This document shows, piece by piece, positions 1-17,310 of a stretch of 64,000 bases of DNA; the first letter of the stretch is position 1; every line of letters begins with the position of its first letter. Both the position numbers and the translations under genes were made by a program. The stretch covers positions 16,440,281 through 16,504,280 of the forward strand of contig NC_086369.1 in assembly GCF_036324505.1 (NCBI RefSeq). Direction: 5' to 3'. Source of the DNA: Eleginops maclovinus. Its lineage: Eukaryota > Chordata > Actinopteri > Perciformes > Eleginopidae. The notes beneath the pieces are model-generated. The model saw nothing but the letters and a program-made list of their open reading frames with translations. It was not told the origin of the DNA and searched no databases.

Positions 1-129
1 GATGCTGGGACAAACAGAAAAATTGTCAAGGGGGTGATAAGCTGCAGCATGCATGAGAGAGAAAAGCATTTGTCCCCCCCACCCTGTGCATCAGGCTGAT
101 AATCTTCTCTCCTACAGCTCAGCATTTAA

Positions 130-300
130 ACATTTTCACATATAAAACTTCAAAATACCACAAATATGCATTCATAGAGGAACTCCCCCCCCCACCTAAA
201 ATTCTGATTTTGTACTCGAATGACTCACCCTGCATTACTTTGAAGTCTTGGAGAAACTTTTCCTTGCATGCACAGCACACAATGACCCCCGTAACACGTC
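130..300. repeat. Dispersed repeat, copy 1
   Basis: This stretch shares a colinear series of words with 1680-1800: 'aaatatgcattcata', then 'ctcaccctg', 'ttac', 'ttgaa', 'ggagaa' and 'cttgcatg'. The two copies are clearly related but diverged. The layout resembles a repeat common in teleost genomes, recalled and not checked. No ends or target duplications were defined. Confidence 0.5.
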
Positions 301-1210
301 ACTTGGTCATGCAATCACACTCCAAATCAACAAGTGGTAGCATCTCGAGGCAGGAGTAATAATAATGCAGATATCGATAGAAAAATGCCGAATAATGAAG
401 ACCTTTCCCGATAAAAAAAAGTACATTTAGCTCACTGCCATCCTCCCTTTCGAGTAACACAACACTTATATACCACACTGCACAGTTCGTGAAGCAGTGT
501 GCGTCGACTGGAGTAAATCAGACTTGGATTATCCTGCAGGTTGTGTGAGGAGCTTTGCAGCCCCCATTTACTGAAATTCATCTGGACTTGTGTTTCATTC
601 TCCTCTACCTTGTGGGAAGCAAACTTGTTGTTGTTCTAGAATTCAAGGTACCCTGGTGTGAGTATTTGATGTACAAATGTTCATTTTGTGGATGAAATAT
701 TCCTTTACGAGTACATTTGAGCGTGCATGACGCTTTTCTTGTATGCCATCATTGGCAACAGAGTAAAGAACTGTCCACATTAACAGTCTTACATCAGTGA
801 GCATCCCCTCGACTAAATAGGACTTGCAGAAGTTGTGTGAAAGTGTGTCAAAGTTGTCTTGATAAAGTTGTTTTTGGATCCATTTTTTGGAACATTTTCT
901 CCAAGAATTCAAACACCATGATGGGAGGGTCTGATATTAAAGAGGTCATCTTGTTGAAGTTGAAGTCAGAGGGCAGAGGGAGGTGGTCCAACTGTGTTTG
1001 TGAGGGAAACAGAAAGCATGATGTATGATGTCTGAGTAAGAAATTCCACGACAGCCCTCACTCAGCACTTCCTCGGTGAATAATGGAGATTAACAAAAAC
1101 TCAGAGAGACAAACTGCAGAAAAACCTGAATTGATTGCTTCCAGCGAGCCACCGCGGTCCATGACGTCAAAGGAAAAACACTGCAGGTTAATCAAGACAA
1201 GCTTCCCCAC

Positions 1211-1213
<3 letters not shown>

Positions 1214-1298
<85 letters not shown>
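1214..1298. repeat. (TG)n microsatellite, about 85 bp
   Basis: Uninterrupted TG dinucleotide tract in intergenic DNA. Confidence 0.98.
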
Positions 1299-1300
<2 letters not shown>

Positions 1301-1679
1301 CCCATTTCTCATTCACAATATGCAATCTTATTTTCCGGCTGATTGTATTTGCCATACATGGGCTGTATGCATGAGGTCTCTGCACCCGGCGCAGCATAAA
1401 TAAACAGGAACTCTGGATAATCCATCATCCTGTGCACGACGGGAGCGTGCCCAACACAAACACGGCTTCTGTTTTCTATCTGTGTGTGAGGGAGTGTGTG
1501 TGAGGGCTGGGATGGGTCGCACCATGATGTTAGTGCTCGGTCCATGACTGTGAAACATAAACCGGCTGCTCTAAATGAGGATTATCCAAATGAGCTTCCT
1601 CTTTGTTTCTGAGTCCCAGTGCGCTCTGAGGAGACTACACTCTGCCTAATGACCCCCACAATGCTTTGAAGCACTTCTA

Positions 1680-1800
1680 AAGGAGCACTGCACCCCAAAA
1701 ATATGCATTCATACATCACTTCCTCACCCTGTGTTACCTTGAATTTGTGGAGAACACTTTATTCTTCTTGCATGACTTTAAGGTATATTCAATAATCCCG
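1680..1800. repeat. Dispersed repeat, copy 2
   Basis: Diverged second copy of the element at 130-300, in the same orientation. It has the same order of shared words, from the 'aaatatgcattcata' block to the 'cttgcatg' block. Confidence 0.5.
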
Positions 1801-4384
1801 TCCGTACAAAACTCTATAAGGTTTCTTGAAATGCATTGAATTTATTAAACATTTTCACACCTTCTATGTTAGATAAGATCAATTGGAACTGTAAAGTCAT
1901 TGTGCAGAGTACAGGTCAGCTAAAGAAATGCAGTTAGCTTCTAACCAGAAGTGCATATGCTATTTTAAACTACAGACATAATAATAATAATTGATCAGGA
2001 CACCGGGAATCATTTCCATCATGGAAATCCCCGTGCAGTACATGGTCTACTTACTCCTGCATGTCACTTGCACTTGTGTCTTCAGATGTTTGCTGTGAAC
2101 AATACACTCTTTGAATCTGAAAACAAAGATGCATCCTTCTTAAATCTCACTCTTCTATGGCGGTAATCAGCGCCTCATGCCAGGTTTCTGACCTCATGCT
2201 CCCCTTTTGCATCTCTCATCAAACTACCCCAACAGAAACCCCTACAGTAACAATGGGGGGGCTATTGTACCCAGCATTTTACAATCTCCTCATTCATGCC
2301 ATGAGGACTTTATTTACAGAACGCCCCCCCTACCCCCCCCCACCTCATCTTTGGGTAATGCAATGCCATGCAGTGATCACACGGCAGCCCGGTGCGTGTA
2401 ATTATCCTCAGCCTGCTCTCCAATCTGTCACTGCCCGGACTCATTTGTAGGAGTGCACGTACGGTGATTAAAGAAGCCGTGGTGCCATTGCTTAAAGAAA
2501 AAAAAGAGGGGCTCCCATCACTCCCCTCCTCCAGATTCAGGGGGTATTGTCCAAGAGCGAGACGTGTACAGATCGCCAGCGCTGCTCATGCATCTGCGGC
2601 AGAGAAGTCACAATAATTAAAGACATGCAGCGTCTCCGGACTTCATTAATCACGCTTCATACGGACTTTGAAGCCTAACGAACAACAGCTGGCCTCCCCG
2701 GGTTTATTGTGTCTGTACAAATTGTGGGGACAGGGTACGGCTGCTGTGGCAGGATGTGCTGACGGGAAACTAAAAGATAAGGTTTGGTGATGGCGAGGTC
2801 AGGGGTCAAGGTTGTCTAGCAGCTCTGTCCAATCAGAGCAGAGGGAGCCTGCTGACACGTCTCTGCAGCAGATTCCTCTCGCACTGTCACATGTCATCAT
2901 GTCCGGTTGGCTGTTAGTCCCTCAGATTCTCACCATGCTCTCAGGCCCTGTGGAGGTGCATTACAGGCAGATCAGAGCGGGAGATTACCGGCTCTTACGC
3001 TCGTGGTGCCAGAAGTGGAAATTACAGAGCGCTTGTCAACGCCAGACTTCTCTCTCTGCTTGTTTTCTTCCCGGAGACAGAGGGAGGTAAGGCTTTACTC
3101 CGAGAGCTTCGTCCCGATGACTTGTGACGGCTGCTGGCAGCGTCTGCGGGTGAGTCACAGCCAGACGGGTGTGCAGAGGAGACACACTGTGACACACTGC
3201 AGCACAGGCCTCTTCTCCTTATAAAAGTCAGGTTCAAGTTGCATTAGTCCTCTGGATCTGGGGAGGGAGGGAGTGGAGCATCTATCATCTAGAATGCAAT
3301 GCATGAAGTCACTTTACTCTCTCCTTAATGATGCAATAACCACCTTTGATTTCCCGACCAGGATTCATCTATTACTCTTATATGTCTTTCTCTGCATGCA
3401 CATATAAGGACATCAGGTTTTCTGCATCCTCAATCTGCTGACCTTTGACCTGTTTTTTGTGCCATCTAGTGGTGGATAAAGGGCAAACACTCACAAACAA
3501 GCTGGTTCTAATTTCTTTATCCAGTCTATCTAATGTTGGTAGATTCACAACCTAAAAACTGCTTATAAGGTCACTTTTTATTGTAGTTTTCGACAAGTTC
3601 TCTCCTAGTTTGGAGTATGCCGTAAGTAGATTATGTCCCAAATTAAACACGCATAGCAAACAAAAGTATGTTTTCAAATAGCTTAGAATAAATAAGATTG
3701 AGAGTTTAGAGAGTTTAAAACGAGGAAGACTTATACAGATTTGCATTGGTTGCATTCTGGTTTCTGCAGAGCAATGATTAGGCAGTGTTTCCTCTTCAAG
3801 GCGAGGCTTAGTGTTTAAACTGATCAGGTTATACTAATACAAAAAAACAACTGCCAGACAAAAGGACATTAAAGCTATTCTTCTCTAAACCCATTAAATA
3901 AAAGAGACAAAGAGTGCAGTAAATCTGAGTCCTGTGGCTCTCGTCCGTTTCCTCTCCTCTCTTTAATTTGTGGTTTTATGGAGTGTGTCTGACGGAGCAG
4001 AGCTGAGGACAGGTAGAGTGGCCCCTCGGAGTAAACAAGTCAAGAGATGTAAGGGGGGGGGGGGGCAGGTGCTGTGTGTCTGCAGCCAGTCAGCGTTCCT
4101 CTCAGGTGAGATCAATATTCTCCTGGGATTCAAAAACAAAAAGTAGCGCTGGTTTGTTTTTCCTACTTGTATCATCCATGACTCCTGGTCCTCCTTTAGT
4201 AAGGAAACTTGGATTTGGAAATATTAAGGCAGAACATATCAGTATTACTAGAAAAGATTTGGTCCTGTTTCTGACTGAATGTATGTCTCTTTATGTGTGG
4301 TTATTGTGGGTAAAACAGGATTGGATTTCAAATAGAAAACTCTACCTAGGCAACAGCGCCCCCTTGTGTTCAGCATGTGTGTGT

Positions 4385-4420
4385 TGCATGCAAGAAGAAG
4401 AAGAAGAAGAAGAAGAAGAG
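4385..4420. repeat. (AAG)n trinucleotide repeat
   Basis: About ten AAG/GAA units in a row, about 120 bp downstream of the xkr9 stop codon on the minus strand. It could lie in the xkr9 3'UTR. Confidence 0.95.
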
Positions 4421-4543
4421 TTGGGGACAACATAATAGAAATAGATTTGTGATACATCAACAAGTTTATCAGAATAAATACAATTTAGAATAAAACGCAG
4501 CATTAATAAATAAAGAGTGTTTTTAATATCCAGTAATGTTCCC

Positions 4544-6242
4544 TCATGGCTGTATAAAGTTTTTCACCCTCCTCTCCCTCTCCGTCTCCCCCCTAGGGCC
4601 GTCCACCTCGTCGGCCTCCCTGCCCTCCCCCTCTCCGGGGTGCAGTAGCAGGTAGTATAGCAGGAGGCTCACCAGCCCCAGCACTGCCCCCCCGATGATG
4701 AGCCCGCAGACGGTCAGCAGCAGAGGGGGGGTGAGCAGCTCTGGCCCCAGCAGAGCCAGCAGGATGGGGGCCGCGATGTTCACAGCACCATGGAACCCGT
4801 AATACACCACCATCTCCCCCTGGGTGTCCTGCCCTTTGACGTTGAAGAAGGTGAAGGTGAGGATGACCCCGATGACCCCCTGGTACAGGAGCTCCAGCCC
4901 CCCCGCTGAGCAGAAGCAGGTCCCCTGCAGATGAGTCCAGAGGGCCCCCAGGAGCCAGAGGACGGTGAGGGCCACGGCGGTGTAGGGGCTGAGGAGCAGC
5001 AGCAGGGCGAGGCTCAGGATGTGGCTGCTGATGCTGCACAGTTTGTACAGGAGGTAGATGAAGGTGGGGAGGCCGGAGGGCATCTCCCTGATGTGGGGGA
5101 GGGATCTGCGCAGGCAGCGGCGGTAATCCACCAGAGCCCATGAGATGGTGAGGAAGGAGAACGCCATGGAAATATCTGGAGAGGACGCACGCACGGGTTA
5201 ATGAGCGGGACCAAAACATTTATGACCAGATAAAGACAAAAAGGGACCACGCATTGACCCTCAGCGACTATGACGTTAACAAAAACTGACTTAAAAAGGT
5301 TACAAGAAGACCAAAACAAGGAGCCAAAGATGCTAAAGAGATGCTGAAAGACACAAAGAGACTCAGGATGTCTAAAAAATGAAGCTAAACAACTCCAAAA
5401 ACTGTGGTTCTCACTCATCTGTGGGGGGGCCCATTGTCTCATATCCCCCCACAGACAGGTACAGTTATCCCTCATGCTGTCCCTTCCTGCCTCCACTCAC
5501 ACTGCATGGCTGACCCCTCCCTGTTCCTCAGCACAATGTAGATCTGCAGCAGCAGCTGGGGGACGCTCTCCAGGAACGCCTCGAACAGCTTGAGCATGCT
5601 CAGATCCGTCGCCAGGCAGAACAGACGGTGGTGCTCGGCCCTCCTCTGGTCCTCCGTACAGGAATCCATCGACTTCCACACCACCCTGAAGCCTTTCCTC
5701 AGCAGGTGGTGGTACCTGGCAACAGGTAAACACAATCACAACGACGTCAGACAACATGCAATTTGTGAAGGACACTTACATGTGGTTATTCCAGTTTGCA
5801 TGTTCTGTATTATTACGCCATTGTGCATGCATACCGTACATTTTGAGTCATGCATGCAGGCACTCCCTCCTGCATAGCCGTGCCATTCTGCAGATAATCA
5901 CCTGGTGAAGACGCCCACCCCGAGCAGGTGCAGGGCAGTGACCGCTCCTCTGGACATGCTGGACACTCTGGGTTCTGCCTCTGGGTTCTGCAGAGGATCC
6001 TTGAGGTCGTCCTGGTACCACACATAGCTGAAGAGCTGCGTCACCCCGAGCCCGGCCAGGACAAACAGCAGGGTCAGAGCAGTCCACAGAAAATCCTTCT
6101 GCTGAAAATACCTCAGAGCCAATCCCACGTCGGTGAGAACATCCACCACGTAGAAGACCAGTCCAGCGATGGTCAGCAGCCAGCGCTGTTTAGTGTAACA
6201 CTGGACCCCCGTCTGGAGCATGCTTTCAGAGGAGGAACTCAT
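4544..6242 (-). CDS. xkr9: XK-related protein 9, apoptotic phospholipid scramblase (3 coding exons)
   Basis: Coding exons on the minus strand are 6242-5902, 5715-5501 and 5175-4544, joined by GT-AG introns of 186 and 325 bp with matching phases, giving 395 aa. XK-family proteins are multi-pass plasma-membrane proteins; XKR8 and XKR9 expose phosphatidylserine after caspase cleavage of their C-terminal tail. Family features visible are the first membrane segment followed by VLTDVGLALRYF (about residues 34-45), FSYVWYQDDL, GVFTRY at the exon 1/2 junction, ESVPQLLLQIYIVL in exon 2, and ISWALVDYRRCLRRSLP plus FTFFNVKGQ in exon 3. The tail carries DEVD-G (residues 374-377, bases 4601-4612), a canonical executioner-caspase site 18 residues from the end. 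Start: the ATG at 6242 lies 6 bases after a good acceptor (AG at 6249). xkr8 is the alternative identity. Adjacency to tram1 and ncoa2, as in human 8q13, favours xkr9. Confidence 0.93.
4601..4612 (-). other. xkr9: DEVD caspase-type cleavage site in xkr9
   Basis: On the minus strand the codons gac-gag-gtg-gac read D-E-V-D, followed by G. This matches the executioner-caspase consensus and sits in the hydrophilic C-terminal tail after the last membrane segment, where XKR8/XKR9 are known to be cut to activate scrambling. Cleavage itself is inferred. Confidence 0.85.
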
Positions 6243-7603
6243 CTATCTCTGTGGGGATGGAGGTAGAAAAGATTGGGCTGATCTGTGCTCAGTTTTCCTC
6301 TCAAGGTCGTGGAGAAGATCTGCTGGTCGGTGTTAGACTGGAGCTGTGCAGGTGCCATGGTGTTCAATCTGTGAAAACACATATAAACAGGATGAAAACA
6401 GGGCTGCAACGTACATTTACTTTCCTTAAGTCTAATGTGCATGCACTTAACCAAGTATTTCCTACAAATATAGAACTTTTTACCACATGTCCGTGATAAA
6501 TGTAGTTATTTTACAGCTCATACAAAACATATAGGACCGACACATATTGATCTATTAACATAGAGGTAGCTAAACACCAGTATATAAAGTTATGATTAAC
6601 CCCACCTTATTCTGCATGATATGTACTTTCACTTTCAGTGTTTAGTGCTTCTCTACACAGGTCTTAGCTTGTGCGAACATTTTGAGTGCAGATTTCCCAC
6701 AAATCTTTGCAACGTGACTGCAGTCAGCTGCCCTCTGATCCCGTCATAAAGTGTTTATTACGCCCTGATAAATGACACACTCAGAAACCTCATAGAGGAA
6801 TAATCAATGGTGCTATCAGCTGGAGTCAGGACGTGATAAATGAGCGCTTATATAACTCTTCTGACTGAAACCTGATCACTTAATGACAAATACCTCCATG
6901 TTTTCATGAGATCACCTGTAGAAATGTCAGGTGGATTCATGCAAAAGTACTAAATGTAAAGTCTTTTAGCAAAAATATCAGCTTAAACAATGCAACGAGA
7001 AGCTGTAGGTTGTAATAACAATTTAAGGGCTTAATAATTCAACATAAATGACATTTCCAATTCAAATCAGTGATATAAAGCCATATTTTGTTCTCAGTTA
7101 TTATATTTTCGTAAAGTATCTTCACAAATTATTCTGCTCTCATATTCAAATTGACCTTGTTGGATGCCATATTTTAAAATGTCATTAAAGAATGATCAAT
7201 TATGGTATCAAGAGGAGTGAGAAGATGGTAAATGGACACATATTTAACACCGAAAACTGAATTATAGAAGGTTTTTTTTTTAAAGATTAGGCCTATTGGA
7301 TAATAGTTCAGTAAATACAAAGTGCATACCGTCCTTAAGCTGCTATATCACTTTCACCAGTGTAAGAAGAGGCTCTAGGTTATAGAAGTGATAAAAATAG
7401 ACACATTTTAGGCGAATTAATCCAAGATAGCACACAAATAAAGTGACATTTTGTAATAAAATCAACAAAATAAATCAAGTTTTGCATTAATTAATTCCAT
7501 CTTCATAAAGTTACCTCAGACACAGAAATACAAATCCCACTTTAATCCCTTTCTACCCTAAATATCACAGTTATTGGTGCATGTCTCCTTCAGAGGAACT
7601 CAC
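6243..7603 (-). other. xkr9: Probable xkr9 5' intron
   Basis: A minus-strand acceptor (cccacag) ends at 6249, just before the start codon. A minus-strand donor (GTGAGT) lies at 7603-7598, so this interval is probably an intron in the 5'UTR. The DNA is AT-rich with no microsatellite, coding exon or recognisable mobile element. Confidence 0.5.
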
Positions 7604-7690
7604 CGTTGGTCCGGCTCATGTCGGCTCTGAGAGGAAACTGCTCTCTCTCTCTTTCCTGAAACTCGTGACGAGCTCCGCCTCAGAGACAAG
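7604..7690 (-). promoter_or_regulatory. xkr9: Inferred xkr9 non-coding first exon and promoter
   Basis: The minus strand reads a GC-richer segment ending in a good donor (aacg|GTGAGT) at 7604/7603. Its 5' limit is a guess because no TATA box was recognised. It contains an ATG at 7619. If this exon is spliced to 6248, that ATG opens a 12-codon upstream ORF that overlaps the main start codon. The exon is inferred from splice motifs and position only. Confidence 0.4.
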
Positions 7691-7765
7691 CCTCTGAACA
7701 CACACTGAACACACACTCAGCACAGAAAAATGCCCTTACATAATAGATATGAGCTGTGTGCATAT

Positions 7766-13785
<6,020 letters not shown>

Positions 13786-14800
13786 ATACATACATTTACC
13801 CCCCCCCCCACACACCCCCACTTCCTCCCCCGTAAATCCCCCACAATGCATTTCCAACGCGCCGCTATTTCAGGCGACCCTGCTCTGCTGTGCCATTTCA
13901 TACGAAAACCAATTCTGAAATAAAATCCGAAAAAAAGAGCTTATTTAAGAAGTGCCTATTGAGACCGAGTGTTTTGTACAGGGTGTGTTATTAAAAAAAT
14001 CAGGAATAATGACTGTTTAATGCCCCCCCCCATATAATTTCATGCTTAATGTCCTAAATGGTGTGTATTCAAGTTGTGATTCATCCCCCTTTATTTTGTA
14101 TTTATACCTGCAAGCCTGTAAACTTTGAATTTCCCCATTATATCTTACATTTTTCACAAACTGAGTTGCACACAGTCTGTTTACACCTCAGACTCTCAGA
14201 AAGGATAGTTTTTCCACATGTCAGCGGCCAAAAACATGGGAAAATAAGGTATAAAGTGTAGGTATAAACACACTCACAGTTCAGTATTTCTGCAGAGTGT
14301 CCTGATGTAGCATTGCATTTCTGCAGCTTTAAGAGATATTCCTTAATGTTAAATGATCCTGTCGACACACAAACACACTTTCTGTTTTATTTCTGAGTCA
14401 TTTAACATCATTTTATAGTTTAAGTTCAGGCATTACCACCCCTCAAGTGTGTTTGATTTGTATGGTTCTTGCTGTGTAAATGGATTCCGGGTTTATCCTG
14501 TATTTTCTGGCCGTATTGCTTCTCCTTCACCACTTCCTCCTGTCTGAGTTCTTGTTAAAGATATTCTGTTTAGCTCCTCTTCCCCCCCACCGCTGTAGAC
14601 CGTGCCAAATGAGCCTGGTTGACATATGATGTATGCCGTTCACTCTCACGTGCCATTAAATGAATCACCATGGTAACACTGGCTCATTAACTAATTGTAC
14701 ACTTCAGCAGAGTATGTGCTTTTATCAACTGGTCCTGATGGTTTGTCTGACATACAGAGAAATAAAATGTTTTATTGAAAAAAGGTTGTGTTTATTAAAT
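13786..14800 (+). other. tram1: tram1 3'UTR with candidate poly(A) signals
   Basis: After the stop codon (13783-13785), AATAAA occurs at 13919-13924 and again at 14761-14766. The second is followed about 20 bases later by a GU-rich element (gttgtgttt), the usual arrangement at a cleavage site. It therefore probably marks the main 3' end near 14785, with the first as a possible proximal site. Another AATAAA at 14798 is close by. Confidence 0.6.
14761..14766 (+). terminator. tram1: Candidate tram1 poly(A) signal
   Basis: AATAAA hexamer followed by a GU-rich stretch within 30 bases, about 1 kb after the stop codon. Confidence 0.55.
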
Positions 14801-15732
14801 AAACTAGTATCACACAATTCGGGAATGAGGTTTTTTAATCCGTACAGCATTAGAAATTGTAATTTAATACTGTCTTTACTGTGTGAAAACATTTAGATTT
14901 TAAGTAATATTCTCACTATTAGGATTTATTATGTTAACAGTACTTTTATTTTTGGTAGTATTATAGATTTTTTTTTTTCAATGTTTTATTCCTATTTTTT
15001 TCCATTTTGTTATATATTATTTCTAGTTTTCTTTCCTATGTTTTTATATATTTTTATATTTTAAATGTAGCAAGTGTCACAAGTAATTCTGTCCGTGTAG
15101 AAACCACCCTTTTGTCGCTGCGCCTGTCCGCCACCGGGTGTCGCTGTTGCTCGTGTTTTAATGAGGACCGCCTGCTTCACTGTGATTCATGGACCGTTAC
15201 CACGCAGTGAATCAGGTAACTAGGACAAGATTATTGGTAATATTTCCAATAGATTTAACACTTTGTTCCTTTCTTTAAAATAGGGGGGGAAATAGACATA
15301 ACACAAAAGAATAAATGCAAAATGTTTTACAATAAGAGTAAATAGACTAAGAATTGACATATAAATTGAGATATATTGACATTATAAAACGAGAAAATAA
15401 CAATAGGATTAAAGACAATAAAATTAAAATAACATTACATAGAAATTAAGCCGAATTTTAAATAACAAAAATAACATTTGCGTTGACATAAGTTAAAGTA
15501 AGAATGTGCAATAAAATATAAAATACTAAAGATATTTATATAAACAGTAAGAAGTTAAGATCCAATGTCTAATAAAGCATACAACAATATAAATAAAACA
15601 GAACACAAGTATTTTTATTTAGCTAAGCAGCTGAAGTAAAAATGTTCTTTAATATATTACATTTTTATAACAATATATATAAACTCATAATGTTGAAAAG
15701 CAAAGTTTATAATGGGTTGGCTTTGTCTTTTT

Positions 15733-15920
15733 AGGTTTATATAAATCCTAAGAACTTAAATGTGCATCCATGTTAGTAACCAGTATTCCCATGTTTGTGT
15801 AAGTTTGATGTATTGCATCACTTTTCCTGGTATAAACTGGGTTTTGGGGTTTTTTGTTTCACTTAAACCTTTACTGAAGTGACGGTCAGAGGTGTGCACA
15901 TGCTGCTGGCTCAGATATCA
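15733..15920. repeat. Diverged direct repeat, left copy
   Basis: This copy aligns with 16004-16206: 'atataaatcc', 'aaatgtgcatccatgttagt', 'gtattgca', 'cacttttcct' and 'tgctgctggctcag' occur in the same order and orientation in both. Confidence 0.75.
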
Positions 15921-16003
15921 GTTATCGACAATATAAAACATGTGGTGATATAAGAGATTAATGTTGAACTTCACAGTCTAAAAGGGTTTTTATCTATATA
16001 CTT

Positions 16004-16206
16004 TATGATTATATAAATCCAAAGACTTTAAATGTGCATCCATGTTAGTGGGCGCCCTTCCCACTGGTGTGAGTTTGGTGTATTGCAACACTTTTCCTTT
16101 TATAACCATAAGAGTTGGGATGTTTTTTTAGTCATGTTTGCTCCACAACCTGCACTTAAAGCCTAGGAGGAGTGTGCAGATGCATGCTGCTGGCTCAGGC
16201 ATCGTG
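16004..16206. repeat. Diverged direct repeat, right copy
   Basis: Right copy of the duplication described at 15733-15920, ending about 65 bp before the inferred ncoa2 first exon. Confidence 0.75.
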
Positions 16207-16269
16207 TCACCCAGGTGGATGTACGTATGGAGCCCCGTGATGCGGTGTGGGGGAGGATGATAAACACTC

Positions 16270-16399
16270 CGCTCCGCACAGCAGGAGGAACATGGCGGCA
16301 CAGTCAGCCAGCACAAATGTTGTTTCACTACCACGAAGGTCAGAGAAGCTTCTGAAAACCAGGATTTAACCCCGTGGACAGGGAACTAACTCTCTCACC
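16270..16399 (+). promoter_or_regulatory. ncoa2: Inferred ncoa2 promoter and non-coding first exon
   Basis: A CpG-bearing, GC-richer segment follows AT-rich DNA and contains AACATGGCGGC (16289-16299), a YY1-type element typical of TATA-less vertebrate start sites. It ends in a strong donor, ctcacc|GTGAGTAC, at 16399/16400. NCOA2 transcripts in other vertebrates begin with non-coding exons far upstream. The next exon I can place is the ATG exon at 37070. The exon is inferred without transcript evidence. Confidence 0.4.
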
Positions 16400-17083
16400 G
16401 TGAGTACCCTCATGTGTCGGGGTTCGTGTTGCAGGGGAACGGGGTCTTTCAACGGTGTGAATCCGATGCAAAGGGCTTCAATCTCGGCTGTGTGTCTGTC
16501 TGGCTTCGGCGTTAGCATGTTAGCTCCTCGGCTAAGTCAATAGTGTTTTCTGCAGGAATTACACAGAGAGCCTGCGAGCCCCTTATTGCACTGTTTGTCA
16601 GCCGGTTATACTCAACAATAAGATATATAAGGACATTTTAAAGTGAACTATTCGTGCACATTTGTTCCATGTGTGGTTGTTTTTTTGCTGAGTGACCGTG
16701 CACACAACACCGGACGAAGTTGGAATGCTAACAGTTAGCTTTAGTCTGTCGTTGTCAGAAATATAGGAGAGAAGCAGGAGACTCCTCTCTCCTCTCCGTG
16801 TGTGTTCAGCTGTTCCTGGGTTTGTTGTGCTCTCATCCACCATGCTACTTCTCCCTGTGTGTGTGGAGGACATGTCTGCAGGGTGCATGGAGCTTTTTCC
16901 CTGCTGAACTAATGTTTCTCTCATGTGTTTGCATGGTGGAGCTGCTGCTGCACTGCCAGGCTAGTTAGCAGCAGAGCTATAATGTGAGCAAAAGTGTCCA
17001 GAAAGTTGGGCATAGGGAGACAAGGAAGAGGGAAACAATGCTACTTTATTTAGTTGTGTATGACAATCAGCTGGCCACACAGT

Positions 17084-17167
17084 ACCATGCTTCTTTATGT
17101 GAGTTAGTAAATATAAGCAGTTTAAATCCAGAAGATGCTCTGTGCAGGGTGTGCATGCTCCAGAAGC
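17084..17167. repeat. Short diverged direct repeat, left copy
   Basis: Shares 'ccatgcttc', 'agtaaatat' and 'tgtgcagggtgtgcatgctc' in order with 17239-17310. Confidence 0.7.
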
Positions 17168-17238
17168 GTGGAAAACGAAAACAGTGCAGCTCTGAAAACA
17201 TCAAAACTTAAATGAATGTGTATCACAGCAAAACAAGT

Positions 17239-17310
17239 CCCATGCTTCCTTTTTGTGATTTTAGTAAATATGAGCCGTGCTGTGTGCAGGGTGTGCATGC
17301 TCCAGAGCTG
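17239..17310. repeat. Short diverged direct repeat, right copy
   Basis: Partner of 17084-17167, about 155 bp away in the same orientation. Confidence 0.7.

Larger units (their letters stand above)
1..4543. other. Intergenic region downstream of xkr9
   Basis: No exon with conserved coding sequence was recognised on either strand. Contents seen are two diverged copies of a dispersed repeat (about 130-300 and 1680-1800), a TG microsatellite (1214-1298), short C and G homopolymers, and an AAG trinucleotide run near 4390-4420. In other vertebrates EYA1 lies beyond XKR9, so this may be the start of that regulatory desert; that is inference from synteny only. Confidence 0.6.
14801..16230. other. 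AT-rich intergenic region between tram1 and ncoa2
   Basis: Very AT-rich between about 14880 and 16020, with no coding exon recognised. It holds a pair of diverged direct repeats (15733-15920 and 16004-16206). Confidence 0.7.

Noticed and set aside
5014..5496. 160-codon minus-strand ORF overlapping xkr9 exon 3 and intron 2
   Set aside because: It is in a different frame from the conserved xkr9 protein and crosses a clear splice acceptor.
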